DNA of 64,000 nt from Paraburkholderia bryophila (lineage in GTDB: Bacteria > Pseudomonadota > Gammaproteobacteria > Burkholderiales > Burkholderiaceae): positions 4,340,001 to 4,404,000 of the forward strand of contig NZ_JACCAS010000001.1 of the NCBI RefSeq assembly GCF_013409255.1, in the 5' to 3' direction. The notes beneath the pieces are model-generated. The model worked only from the letters and a program-made list of their open reading frames with translations. It made no database searches and was not told the origin of the DNA. A program made the translations under genes and the position numbers. Position 1 is the first letter of the stretch. Each line of letters begins with the position of its first letter. Positions 1 through 8,195 of the stretch are shown here, piece by piece.

Positions 1-1218
1 CGAGACCACCAGCATCGGCACGCGCGGTCCGAGACCGTACGGGCCGGCCGGGTAGTTCGTATTGCCCGCGAAGTTTTCGTTGCTGACGTCGACGGTGGAC
101 AAACCGTTCGCGCTCGAAGCCGGGGCGAACGGCGGCGCCATATGGTCGAAGAAACCGTCGTTCTCGTCGTAGTTGATCAGCAGCACCGTCTTGCTCCACA
201 CCTCCGGATTCGACGTGAGAATCTGCAGGACCTGATCGATGTACCACGCGCCGTAGTTCGACGGCCAGTTCGGATGCTCGGAATACGCTTCCGGCGCGAC
301 GATCCACGACACTTGCGGCAGCGCGTTATTCTGCACGTCGCGCTTCAGAATGTCGAAGTAGCCGTCGCCCTGCGAGGCGTTCGTGCCGGTGCGCGCATTG
401 TCATACAGCGGATTGCCCGGCTGCGCATTGCGGTACTGGTTGAAGTACAACAGCGAGTTGTCGCCGTAGTTGCCGATATACGGGTTCGACGTCCAGCCCC
501 ACGAACCGTTCGCGTTGAGTCCGGTGCCGACGTCCTGATAGATCTTCCACGTAATGCCCGCGTTCTGCAGCACTTCGGGATACGTGGACCAACCGTAGCC
601 GGCTTCCGCGTTGTCGATCACCGGGCCGCTGCCGCTGCCGTCGTTGCCCACCCAACCGCTCCACATGTAGTAGCGGTTCGGATCGGTCGGGCCCATCAGC
701 GAGCAGTGGTACGCGTCGCAAATCGTGAAGGCGTCGGCGAGTTGATAGTGAAACGGAATGTCGTCGCGCGTCAGGTAGGCCATCGTCGTGGTGCCCTTGG
801 ACGGCACCCACTGATCGTAGCGACCGCCGTTCCACGCGGTGTGCGTGCTGGTCCAGTCGTGCGCGAGATCCTGCAGGAATTGCAGGCCGAGATTCGGCGC
901 GCTCGGGCGGAACGGCAGCACGTAGCCGAGATCGGCGGCGAGCGGCTGATACCACACCGGTTGGCCGCTGGGCAGATTGATCGCGCGCGTGTCGCCAAAA
1001 CCGCGCACGCCTTTCAGCGTGCCGAAGTAGTGGTCGAACGAGCGGTTTTCCTGCATCAGCACGACGATATGTTCGACGTCGCGAATCGTGCCGGTCTTGT
1101 TGTTGGCCGGAATGGCGAGTGCGTTGCGAATGCCCAGCGGCAACATGCTCAGCGCGGTGGCGGAACCGGCTGCATGCGCGGCGGAGCGCAGAAAATCACG
1201 GCGATTTTTTGAGGTCAT
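1..1218 (-). CDS. plcN: Phosphocholine-type phospholipase C, TAT-exported (3' end cut by window)
   Basis: Open for 406 codons from the ATG at 1218 to the window edge, so the C-terminus is missing. A twin-arginine signal is visible (NRRDF at residues 5-9, followed by a hydrophobic Ala-rich stretch), as expected for folded export. The ENRSFDHYFG block (57-66) and YDENDGFFDH (about 345-355) are signature metal/active-site motifs of the phosphoesterase family that hydrolyses phosphatidylcholine; GLGPRVPMLVVS follows near residue 395. Full-length members are about 700 residues, so roughly 300 residues lie outside. Probable role: extracytoplasmic phospholipid hydrolysis for phosphate and choline. 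The haemolytic versus non-haemolytic subtype cannot be decided from the visible part, so the symbol is approximate. Confidence 0.9.
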   Translation of the reverse strand, partial: MTSKNRRDFLRSAAHAAGSATALSMLPLGIRNALAIPANNKTGTIRDVEHIVVLMQENRSFDHYFGTLKGVRGFGDTRAINLPSGQPVWYQPLAADLGYVLPFRPSAPNLGLQFLQDLAHDWTSTHTAWNGGRYDQWVPSKGTTTMAYLTRDDIPFHYQLADAFTICDAYHCSLMGPTDPNRYYMWSGWVGNDGSGSGPVIDNAEAGYGWSTYPEVLQNAGITWKIYQDVGTGLNANGSWGWTSNPYIGNYGDNSLLYFNQYRNAQPGNPLYDNARTGTNASQGDGYFDILKRDVQNNALPQVSWIVAPEAYSEHPNWPSNYGAWYIDQVLQILTSNPEVWSKTVLLINYDENDGFFDHMAPPFAPASSANGLSTVDVSNENFAGNTNYPAGPYGLGPRVPMLVVS

Positions 1219-1299
1219 GGTATTGGCTTTCGATCTTCGGTAGAGGAACGATGCACACGGCGCGCGAGCGTGAGCCACGCGCCGTACGGAGCGCGGAAC

Positions 1300-1644
1300 T
1301 CAGTCCACGGTGTGAATGACGGGTGGGGCGAGCGGCGCCGACGCGGCGGCGGACAAAGCCGGGTCGGTGCTTGAGGCGGGCAGTGCTGGGCTTTGAATCG
1401 TGAGTGCTGCGGGTGCGGGTGCTACGGATGCGGGGTTCGCTGACAGCACGGCCGTGCTGTTGTCGGCGCCGTTGTCGTTCGCGGCGGGACCGCTGGCACC
1501 GGCGGCGCTGGTCGAGGCCGGGTCCGGCGTTTTGTCTTCGTCGTCACTGCAGGCGCCGGTCAGCGCGCAGAGCGCGACGGCGATCAGCACGCCGGCTAAA
1601 CGTTTGCGATGCAGAGCTACAGTTGGCTTCGACACACAGGACAT
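1300..1644 (-). CDS. Small Ala/Pro/Ser-rich lipoprotein, function unknown
   Basis: 114 residues if started at the ATG at 1644, which has GGAGA about 8 bases upstream; an in-frame upstream start at 1686 would add 14 residues with no good ribosome site. The N-terminus is a lipoprotein signal (hydrophobic stretch ending in LTGAC), with the Cys followed by acidic SDDEDK, which would suit outer-membrane sorting. The mature part is low-complexity Ala/Ser/Pro with no recognisable domain. It sits just upstream of, and on the same strand as, the phospholipase gene. No function assigned. Confidence 0.7.
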   Translation of the reverse strand: MSCVSKPTVALHRKRLAGVLIAVALCALTGACSDDEDKTPDPASTSAAGASGPAANDNGADNSTAVLSANPASVAPAPAALTIQSPALPASSTDPALSAAASAPLAPPVIHTVD

Positions 1645-1789
1645 GGCAACGTCTCCGGCACGGGGGAAGAGCGCCAGGGCATGCATGCGCCCGGGTCAGC
1701 GATGCCGAAGGATAGTCGCTTACCTGTGTAACTTTTGTGAAGAAATGGTGAGATGGGGAAAATTGAGGATTTGACCGGCTGGGCGGTAT

Positions 1790-2251
1790 TTAATCCTCGA
1801 TCGCGACGATGGCTTCGATCTCGACGGTAATATTGCCCGGCAATGAGCCCACGCCGACGGCGGAGCGCGAGTGACGGCCGGCGTCGCCGAACACGTCGAC
1901 GAACAGATCGGAGCAGCCGTTGATCACGCGCGGATGCTCGGTGAAATCCGGCGCCGCGTTGACCATGCCGAGCAGTTTGACGACGCGTTTCACGCGGGCG
2001 AGATCGCCGAGTTCGTTGTGCAGCACAGCCAGCAGATTGAGGCCGACCAGTTGCGCGTGGCGATACGCTTCGTCGGCGCTGACGGTGACGCCGACCTTGC
2101 CGGTCATCAGCGAGCCGCTTTCGTCGAGCGGACCCTGGCCGGACAGAAACAGCAGATTGCCCTCGCGCGTGCAGTGCGTGAAGTTGCCGATCGGCGTCGG
2201 CACCTGCGGAAGCTTGAGGCCGCGCGTGTGCAGCCGGTCGTAGCAGTTCAT
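1790..2251 (-). CDS. RidA/YjgF family protein (probable enamine/imine deaminase)
   Basis: 153 residues, the usual length of the family. The conserved LFLSGQGPLDESG block (35-46) and the C-terminal RSAVGVGSLPGN-VEIE block are present. R129 and E144 correspond to the substrate-carboxylate Arg and active-site Glu of deaminating Rid proteins, so catalytic activity is plausible. Family members hydrolyse reactive 2-aminoacrylate-type intermediates released by PLP enzymes. It lies 49 bases downstream of the IclR regulator gene on the same strand and opposite a PLP lyase-like gene, suggesting that it clears that enzyme's intermediate. The ribosome site before the ATG is weak, which fits translation coupled to the upstream gene. 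Confidence 0.88.
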   Translation of the reverse strand: MNCYDRLHTRGLKLPQVPTPIGNFTHCTREGNLLFLSGQGPLDESGSLMTGKVGVTVSADEAYRHAQLVGLNLLAVLHNELGDLARVKRVVKLLGMVNAAPDFTEHPRVINGCSDLFVDVFGDAGRHSRSAVGVGSLPGNITVEIEAIVAIED

Positions 2252-2300
2252 CGATAAGAAAGTGAGGGTGATCGTTTAAGGGGAGGTGGCGCAGCGACGC

Positions 2301-3197
2301 TTACGCAGCCGGTTCCGAATCGCGATGTCGCCAGCCGAGGCGCGCTTCGATCCGCGCGGCCACCGCTTGCACGGCTTGCGCGAAACGCTCGGTGCCGAGT
2401 TCGGCTTTGGCCTCGGGCATCACGATCGAAATCGTGAAGACGCACGCGCCGGTGTTGTCGAGTACGGGCGCCGCGAGACACGCCACCGACGCGTCCGACT
2501 CGCCGATCTGAATCGACAGCCGCGCGTCGAGCGCTTCGCGCGCGATCCGCGCGAGAACCTCCGGCCGCGTTTCCGCGCGACCGGTCGGCGAGCTCTGCGC
2601 ATGCTGCGCGAAGAACGCGATGCGTTCGGCGTCCGGCAGGTGGCCGACCAGCAAGCGGCCCGACGCCGTCCAGTTCAACGGCACGCGACTGCCCACGCGC
2701 GACGTCACGCGAAAATGGCCCGGACCTTCGGCCATTTGCTGCACGACCATCATGCCGTCTTCGAGACCGCAGACCTGCACGGTTTCTTCGACTTCCGCCG
2801 AGAGCCGCTGCATTTCCTCATTCGCGACCGCGAGGTAGTCGAGCGAACTCGCGTACGTCAGGCCGTAACCGTACAGACGCGAGCCGAGCCAGATCGTGCC
2901 GTCCATGCGGCGCGCCAGCAGATTCTTGTCGACCAGATCGTTGATGATCGAATACACCGTGGACAACGGCGCGCCGACGATGCGCGCGACTTCGTACGCG
3001 GTGGCGGGACGGTTCGCCTGCTGGAGCGCGTCGAGGATCTGCACGGCGCGGTCGAGCGCGCTGGTGCGGGTGCGCGGCGCGGCCGTGTCAGCGGGTGGGG
3101 TTGCGTCGGCTTGTGCCGCAACGGGCTCGGCCGCCGATGCCGCGGACGGGCGCGCGGCGGCGGTTACAGCCGCGGAAGGTCGGGACGTACGGGCCAT
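2301..3197 (-). CDS. IclR family transcriptional regulator
   Basis: 298 residues. A winged-helix DNA-binding domain lies at about 46-98 (RAVQILDAL, then ATAYEVARIVGAPLSTVYSIINDLV) and an IclR effector-binding domain at about 115-290. The first 40 residues form an Ala/Pro-rich tail longer than usual in this family. The ATG at 3197 has AGGAG at ideal spacing. It is divergent from the SelA-like gene, with 117 bases between starts that carry a sigma-70-like promoter and an AT-rich palindrome, so it probably controls that cluster and itself. The effector is unknown; a sugar acid or amino acid is likely from the neighbours. Confidence 0.93.
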   Translation of the reverse strand: MARTSRPSAAVTAAARPSAASAAEPVAAQADATPPADTAAPRTRTSALDRAVQILDALQQANRPATAYEVARIVGAPLSTVYSIINDLVDKNLLARRMDGTIWLGSRLYGYGLTYASSLDYLAVANEEMQRLSAEVEETVQVCGLEDGMMVVQQMAEGPGHFRVTSRVGSRVPLNWTASGRLLVGHLPDAERIAFFAQHAQSSPTGRAETRPEVLARIAREALDARLSIQIGESDASVACLAAPVLDNTGACVFTISIVMPEAKAELGTERFAQAVQAVAARIEARLGWRHRDSEPAA

Positions 3198-3230
3198 CGT
3201 GCTCCTCTGTCACAGCTTGTTTTTGTCCAG

Positions 3231-3289
3231 TTGACGCAGGGGGATTGTATGCTAGACTGATCCGCAATTACAACATATATTCCATAATT
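3231..3289 (+). promoter_or_regulatory. Promoter and AT-rich palindrome between IclR and SelA-like genes
   Basis: TTGACG at 3231-3236, 16 bases, then TAGACT at 3253-3258 make a reasonable sigma-70 promoter reading toward 3315. Just downstream, 3266-3289 is an imperfect palindrome with arms AATTA/TAATT enclosing ACATATATTCC, in a genome that is otherwise about 63% GC. Its place at or just after the start of transcription suits an IclR-family repressor. GGAGG follows just before the ATG at 3315. Confidence 0.55.
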
Positions 3290-3314
3290 AAGAAATACGG
3301 GTTGGAGGCGCTTC

Positions 3315-4523
3315 ATGGACATTCGCTCTCGTTTTGGCTTACGCCCTGTCATCAATGCTTCGGGCACGATGACAGGCTTGGGCGCGTCCAGCGTCGGCGC
3401 ACCGGTGATCGACGCGGTGGCGCAGGTGCTGTCGCAATTCGTCGAGATCGACGATCTGCAACGCAAGGCCTCGGCGGTGATCGCTGAAGCGTGCGGCAGC
3501 GAAGCCGGTTATGTGACTGCGTCGTGCTCGGCGGCGATCACGCTGACTATCGCCGCCGCGATGACCGGCGACGATCTCGGCCTGATCGAACGTCTGCCGG
3601 ATACGAGCGGCATGCCCGGCTTGCGCAATGAAGTCGTGATCCAGACCGGCCACCTCGTCAATTATGGCGCACCGGTGGACCAGGCGATCCGTCTGTCCGG
3701 CGCGCGCGTCGTGCCGGTCGGCGCGGCCACCGAAGCGCACGGCTATCAGTTGAACACCGCAATCACCGAGCGCACCGTTGCAGCACTGTATGTGGTCTCG
3801 CATCATACGGTGCAATTCGGTTTGATTCCGTTCGAAGAGTTCGTCGCCGTTGCGCATGCGAAAGGCGTGCCGGTAATCGTCGACGCCGCTTCCGAATACG
3901 ACCTCAAACGTTTTATCGCCGCCGGCGCGGATCTCGCGCTGTACTCGGCGCACAAGTTCCTCGGCGGTCTAACGGCCGGACTCGTCGCGGGCAAGAAAGC
4001 GCTGGTACGTGCCGCGTATTTCCAGAACGGCGGCATTGGCCGCGGCCTGAAAGTCGGCAAGGAAGGCATTGTCGGCGCGATCGTCGCACTCGAACAGTGG
4101 CAGCAACGCGACCACGTCGCGATTCGCGCCCGCGAGCGCGGCTACCTGACGCTGTGGCGCGAAACGCTGAATCGTTGCGAAGGCATCTGGGCGGAAATCG
4201 ACGCCGATCCGACCGGCAATCCGCTCGACCGTCTGAAGCTGCATGTCGATCCGAAGCTGGCGCGCATCTCCGCCTGGGATCTCGCGGATGCGCTCGCGCG
4301 TGCGCCCGAAGGCGAAGCGCCGGTGATCGTGCGCGATCACGAAGCGGAATTGCATTTCTTTTTCCTCGACCCGTGCAACCTGCACGCGGGCGAAGAGCAG
4401 ATCGTGCTGGCCAGAATACTGGCCGAACTCGAACGGGCACGCCTGGCGTCCGAGCCGATCGTTACGCCGTTTTATCAACGCGACGCGCGCCGTCTGGCCG
4501 CGCGCCGCAACTGGCCGGACTGA
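3315..4523 (+). CDS. SelA-fold PLP-dependent enzyme (probable ammonia-lyase, substrate unknown)
   Basis: 402 residues with the fold-type I PLP pattern: VIVDAASE at about 187-194 (the Asp that contacts the pyridine nitrogen) and the Schiff-base lysine K214 in SAHKFLGG. The overall pattern (NASGTMTGLGAS near the N-terminus) is that of the L-seryl-tRNA(Sec) selenium transferase-like family. True SelA is longer and sits with selB/selC, which are absent here, so a catabolic paralogue is more likely. Characterised relatives include DgaE, which beta-eliminates ammonia from D-glucosaminate-6-phosphate. A GntP permease and RidA nearby favour a related lyase acting on an imported amino- or hydroxy-acid; no sugar-acid kinase is present. 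Strong GGAGG before the ATG. Confidence 0.82.
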   Translation: MDIRSRFGLRPVINASGTMTGLGASSVGAPVIDAVAQVLSQFVEIDDLQRKASAVIAEACGSEAGYVTASCSAAITLTIAAAMTGDDLGLIERLPDTSGMPGLRNEVVIQTGHLVNYGAPVDQAIRLSGARVVPVGAATEAHGYQLNTAITERTVAALYVVSHHTVQFGLIPFEEFVAVAHAKGVPVIVDAASEYDLKRFIAAGADLALYSAHKFLGGLTAGLVAGKKALVRAAYFQNGGIGRGLKVGKEGIVGAIVALEQWQQRDHVAIRARERGYLTLWRETLNRCEGIWAEIDADPTGNPLDRLKLHVDPKLARISAWDLADALARAPEGEAPVIVRDHEAELHFFFLDPCNLHAGEEQIVLARILAELERARLASEPIVTPFYQRDARRLAARRNWPD

Positions 4524-4592
4524 TGTTCTCCGATTGATCTTTTCCGGTTGATTTTCTTCAGTTAACCGCCCCGAAGACTGTTGTTCGACCCG

Positions 4593-4616
4593 AACACCGG
4601 ATGCCCACCCGGTGTT
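4593..4616 (+). terminator. Hairpin between SelA-like gene and porin (weak terminator)
   Basis: Perfect 8-bp stem AACACCGG/CCGGTGTT with an 8-base loop, followed by GCTTTG rather than a long T-run. It may partly end transcription from the SelA-like gene before the porin promoter. Confidence 0.45.
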
Positions 4617-4619
4617 GCT

Positions 4620-4648
4620 TTGACTCGTCTGTTTAGTACTACCAATAT
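4620..4648 (+). promoter_or_regulatory. Probable porin promoter
   Basis: TTGACT at 4620-4625, a 17-base spacer and CAATAT at 4643-4648. A hairpin (CGCCGG/CCGGCG outer arms, ACATT/AATGT inner arms, 4649-4675) overlaps the expected start site and could be an operator or a 5' UTR structure. The -35 match is good, the -10 is mediocre. Confidence 0.45.
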
Positions 4649-4702
4649 CGCCGGCACATTGAAATGTCACCGGCGTTCGTCACTTTTCGACTTGAGGAAA
4701 CC

Positions 4703-5821
4703 ATGATGCACAAGCAGATCTTTCGTACCGCCATGGCGCTCGCCGCCGCCGGACTCGCCGCCCAGGCCGCTCACGCGCAAAGCAGCGTGACGCTTTACGG
4801 TATCGTCGACGCGGGCTTTACCTTCACGAATAACCAGAAGGGCGAGAAGGCTTATCAGGCGACCCAGGGCAATGTGCAGGGTTCGCGCTGGGGTCTGCTC
4901 GGCACGGAAGATCTGGGCGGCGGCAACAAGGTGATGTTCAAGCTCGAAAACGGCTTCAGCCTGGAGACCGGCGCGGCAGGTCAGGGCGGACGGATGTTCG
5001 GCCGTAGCGCATGGGTGGCGCTGGTCAACGACAAGGCCGGCACGATCACGCTGGGCCGTCAGTACAACAGCGTGCAGGACTATCTGTCGAACCTGCAGAT
5101 CAACGGCGTCGGCGCGATGAGCCAGTACGGCAACGCGATCTACGACAACGACGATATCAACAACACCTACCGCACCAATAACGCAGTCAAGTACACCACG
5201 CCGACCTACGCCGGTTTCACCGCGAACGCCATGTACGCGTTCTCGAACACCGCGGGCGAATTCGCCAACAATCGCGCGTGGAGCGTCGGCGCGGACTACG
5301 TGAACGGTCCGCTGCGTCTCGACGCGGCGTACTCGCTCGTGAATCAGCCGGCCACCAGCACGGCGGGCGCGGCGCCGTCGGACAACTACTACAGCGCCAG
5401 CTCGTCGATCATTAGCGGTGTGAAGCGCAACCAGGTGTGGGGCGCCGGCGGTGCGTACGTGTTCGGCCCGGCGACGGTCGCGTTGCTGTACACGAACTCG
5501 CAGTTCCAGTTGCTCACGGGCGGCAGCCTGCGTTTCGCCAACTACGAGGCGAGCCTGAAGTATCAACTGACGCCGGCCGCGCTGCTCGCGCTCGGCTATA
5601 TCTACACGACGCAGAACGCGAGCGGCACGACGGCTACCAACGCGCACTACAACCAGGTGAGCGTGGGCGGCGAGTACTTCTTGTCGAAGACGACCGACTT
5701 GTACCTGAACGGTATTTACCAGCGTTCGTCCGGTTCGAAGGCATGGGTCGAGGGCATTTCGAATCCGTCGAGCAGCAATGGCCAGTTCGTCACCGTCGCC
5801 GGCATTCGCCACAAGTTCTAA
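4703..5821 (+). CDS. Gram-negative porin, OmpC-like 16-stranded type
   Basis: 372 residues from the ATG at 4703, which follows GAGGAAACC; the longer in-frame start at 4664 adds 13 residues and lacks a ribosome site. A signal peptide ends at AQAAHA, then SSVTLYGIVDAGF, the standard first strand of burkholderial porins, and the protein ends in RHKF, the terminal Phe needed for Bam-mediated insertion. It forms a trimeric outer-membrane channel for small solutes. Placed between a PLP enzyme and a GntP permease, it may supply the same substrate across the outer membrane, though such porins are often general. Confidence 0.93.
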   Translation: MMHKQIFRTAMALAAAGLAAQAAHAQSSVTLYGIVDAGFTFTNNQKGEKAYQATQGNVQGSRWGLLGTEDLGGGNKVMFKLENGFSLETGAAGQGGRMFGRSAWVALVNDKAGTITLGRQYNSVQDYLSNLQINGVGAMSQYGNAIYDNDDINNTYRTNNAVKYTTPTYAGFTANAMYAFSNTAGEFANNRAWSVGADYVNGPLRLDAAYSLVNQPATSTAGAAPSDNYYSASSSIISGVKRNQVWGAGGAYVFGPATVALLYTNSQFQLLTGGSLRFANYEASLKYQLTPAALLALGYIYTTQNASGTTATNAHYNQVSVGGEYFLSKTTDLYLNGIYQRSSGSKAWVEGISNPSSSNGQFVTVAGIRHKF

Positions 5822-5856
5822 GCACGCGGCCCGCGCTGCCGTACACCGATAGAACA

Positions 5857-5880
5857 TTGCACGCGCTTCAGCGCGTGCAA
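5857..5880 (+). repeat. Perfect inverted repeat between porin and permease genes
   Basis: Ten-base arms TTGCACGCGC/GCGCGTGCAA around a TTCA tetraloop, 36 bases after the porin stop codon and about 35 before the next ATG. There is no T-run, so it looks more like an RNA-stability or processing hairpin that sets porin and permease levels apart than a terminator. Confidence 0.6.
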
Positions 5881-5915
5881 AGCGGCGGCGCGGTTCTTTC
5901 TCTTCAGGAGCACCT

Positions 5916-7286
5916 ATGGCGACCGTTCAAGGAAGTCTGTTACTCGTCTATGCATTGATCGCCATCATCGCGCTGGTCGTGCTGATCGCGCGCTTCAAGA
6001 TGAACCCGTTCATCACGTTGATGATGGTGTCGGTGGCGTTGGCGCTGGCCGTCGGCATGCCGGCGACGTCGATTCTCAAGTCGTTCGAAACCGGCGTGGG
6101 CGGCACGCTCGGTCATATCGCGATCGTCGTCGGTCTCGGCACGATGCTCGGCAAGATGATGGCCGAGTCGGGCGGCGCGGAGCGGATCGCGCGCACGCTA
6201 ATCGGGCTGTTCGGGCCGAAGAACGTGCATTGGGCGATGATGTGTATCGCCTTTCTGGTCGGTTTGCCGGTGTTCTTCGAAGTCGGTTTCGTGCTGCTGA
6301 TTCCGATCGCGTTCAACGTCGCGCAACGCACCGGCACGTCGATGATTCGCGTCGGCATTCCGATGGTCGCGGGTTTGTCCGTCGTGCATGGTCTGATTCC
6401 GCCGCACCCCGCCGCGTTGCTCGCGGTGACCGCGTACAACGCGGATATCGGCCACACGATTTTCTACGCGCTGATCGTCGGCATTCCGACCGCGGCGCTG
6501 GCCGGGCCGCTGTTCTCGAAGCTGATCGCGCGGTTCGTCGTGCTCGACGGCATCAATCCGATGGCGCAGCAATTCATCGAGCAGGACGCGAAGCGCTCGC
6601 AGCAGGACTTGCCGGGCTTCGGCATCACGCTGTTGACGGTGTTGCTGCCGGTGCTGCTGATGCTGGTGGGCAGTTGGGCGGATGCGATCGTGCCGGCGAA
6701 GTCGGCCGCGAACAACGCACTGCGTCTGATCGGTCACCCGGATATGGCGCTGCTGCTGGCCGTGCTGTTGAGCTTTATCACCTTCGGCCGGGCGCGCGGT
6801 TTCAACCGTGAGCAGATCCTCAAGTTCACCAACGAATGTCTCGCGCCGACTGCGGGCATCACGCTGGTGGTGGGGGCGGGCGCGGGCTTCGGGCGCATTC
6901 TGATCGACAGCGGCGCGTCGAAGGCGATCGTCGACGTCGCCACGGGCGCACACGTGCCGCTGCTGATTCTCGCTTGGCTGGTGGCGGCATTGATTCGCGT
7001 GGCAACCGGTTCGGCGACGGTGGCGATGGCGACCGCGGCGGGCATCATCGCGCCGATCGCCGCTGCGGCGGCGGGCACGGTGGGCGGCGTGCGTCCCGAG
7101 TTGCTGGTGCTGGCGACCGGCGCGGGTTCGCTGATCCTGTCGCACGTGAACGACGGCGGCTTCTGGCTGGTGAAGGAGTACTTCGGCATGACCGTGCCGC
7201 AGACCTTCAAGACGTGGACGGTCTGCGAAACGATTATTTCGGTGACGGCGTTGTTGCTGACGCTGGGGTTGTCGACGGTGATCTGA
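5916..7286 (+). CDS. GntP family gluconate/sugar-acid:H+ symporter
   Basis: 456 residues, almost wholly hydrophobic with about 12-14 membrane segments. Family motifs include VGLGTMLGKMMAESGGAERIA (about 72-92), the GLPVFFEVGFVLLIPI segment and HGLIPPHPAALLA, followed late by VATGSATVAMATAAGIIAP and LSHVNDGGFWLVKEYFG, all typical of GntP/GntT/DsdX. It acts in the inner membrane, importing a gluconate-like or D-serine-like acid with protons. AGGAG precedes the ATG. It is the last gene of the cluster, closed by a terminator. Substrate not determinable from sequence alone. Confidence 0.93.
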   Translation: MATVQGSLLLVYALIAIIALVVLIARFKMNPFITLMMVSVALALAVGMPATSILKSFETGVGGTLGHIAIVVGLGTMLGKMMAESGGAERIARTLIGLFGPKNVHWAMMCIAFLVGLPVFFEVGFVLLIPIAFNVAQRTGTSMIRVGIPMVAGLSVVHGLIPPHPAALLAVTAYNADIGHTIFYALIVGIPTAALAGPLFSKLIARFVVLDGINPMAQQFIEQDAKRSQQDLPGFGITLLTVLLPVLLMLVGSWADAIVPAKSAANNALRLIGHPDMALLLAVLLSFITFGRARGFNREQILKFTNECLAPTAGITLVVGAGAGFGRILIDSGASKAIVDVATGAHVPLLILAWLVAALIRVATGSATVAMATAAGIIAPIAAAAAGTVGGVRPELLVLATGAGSLILSHVNDGGFWLVKEYFGMTVPQTFKTWTVCETIISVTALLLTLGLSTVI

Positions 7287-7301
7287 AGTAGATGAGGATG
7301 T

Positions 7302-7340
7302 GCGCTCGGCGCGTTTGAGAAGACGCGCCGCGCTTTTTTT
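7302..7340 (+). terminator. Rho-independent terminator after GntP permease
   Basis: GGCGCGT (7308-7314) pairs with ACGCGCC (7323-7329), extended by GCGC flanks, and is followed by a run of T at 7334-7340. It ends one base before the stop codon of the convergent hydrolase gene. Confidence 0.85.
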
Positions 7341-7341
7341 G

Positions 7342-8187
7342 CTATGAGCGCTGCGGCGAAATGAACGCGGCAATCGCGTCGTTCAGCGCCTGCGGCGCGT
7401 CGCGATGCGGGGAATGTCCGCAAGCGTCGAGTTTAGCGAGTTGCGCATGCGACACGCGCTCGGCGATGGTGTCGATCTGCGCCATCGTGCCGTAGTTGTC
7501 GTCATGACCTTGCACGGCGAGCAGCGGCTGGCGGATCGAAGCCAACTCGTCGACGATCGACCACTGCCTGAACGCCGGATTCAACCAGATGTCGTTCCAG
7601 CCATAGAACGCCGAATCGACGTCGGCGTGATAGCGGCCGAGTTTGCCGCGCAGGTCGGTGGACTCATAAAGCTGTTTCGTCTGCGCGATGCTTTCCACTG
7701 AAACATCTTCGACGAACACATGCGGTGCAATCGCCACCGCACCGGCCAGCGCATCCGGATGCCGCGCCGCATACAGCAACGCAATCGAACCGCCGTCGCT
7801 ATGGCCCACGAGCCACATGCGCCGACGTTCGCTCGCGTCGATGTCGAGTGCGTCGAGCAACGCGGGCAGAACATCGCGCGCCTGCAACGTCATAAAGTCG
7901 ACCGGCCATTTCACTTCATGCGCGCGCGGTGTCGACAGTCCATAGCCGGGCCGCGAATAGACCAGACCGCGCATGCCGAGCCGTTCGCACAACGCTTGCG
8001 GCCAGTCGCGCCACATCGCGATCGAGCCGAGCCCTTCGTGCAGGAACACGGCGATCGGTGCTTCACGCGCCGCCTCGTTGACCCAGCGATATTCGATGCG
8101 CAACGGACCCTGCGACGCACCAGCGGGCAATTCGGCAAAGCGACTTCCCGTGCTACTGGCGGCAGTGCCAACGGCGGGGTTCTGCAT
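7342..8187 (-). CDS. Alpha/beta hydrolase of the box cluster
   Basis: 281 residues with a complete alpha/beta-hydrolase triad pattern: nucleophile S130 in GHSDGG, acid at D229/D230 (QGHDD) and H258 in ACGHSPH; the oxyanion region is FLHEGLGS (48-55). It starts 8 bases after the stop of the benzoate-CoA ligase gene with AAGGTGA before the ATG, so it is the last gene of that operon. A role as a CoA-thioesterase or lactonase that relieves dead-end benzoyl-CoA pathway products is an inference from context only. No signal peptide, so cytoplasmic. Confidence 0.85.
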   Translation of the reverse strand: MQNPAVGTAASSTGSRFAELPAGASQGPLRIEYRWVNEAAREAPIAVFLHEGLGSIAMWRDWPQALCERLGMRGLVYSRPGYGLSTPRAHEVKWPVDFMTLQARDVLPALLDALDIDASERRRMWLVGHSDGGSIALLYAARHPDALAGAVAIAPHVFVEDVSVESIAQTKQLYESTDLRGKLGRYHADVDSAFYGWNDIWLNPAFRQWSIVDELASIRQPLLAVQGHDDNYGTMAQIDTIAERVSHAQLAKLDACGHSPHRDAPQALNDAIAAFISPQRS

Positions 8188-8195
8188 GGCTCACC

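Noticed and set aside
3315..4523. Identification as selenocysteine synthase SelA
   Set aside because: Shorter than SelA, no selB/selC or selenoprotein context, and catabolic neighbours; the family fold alone does not prove that role.
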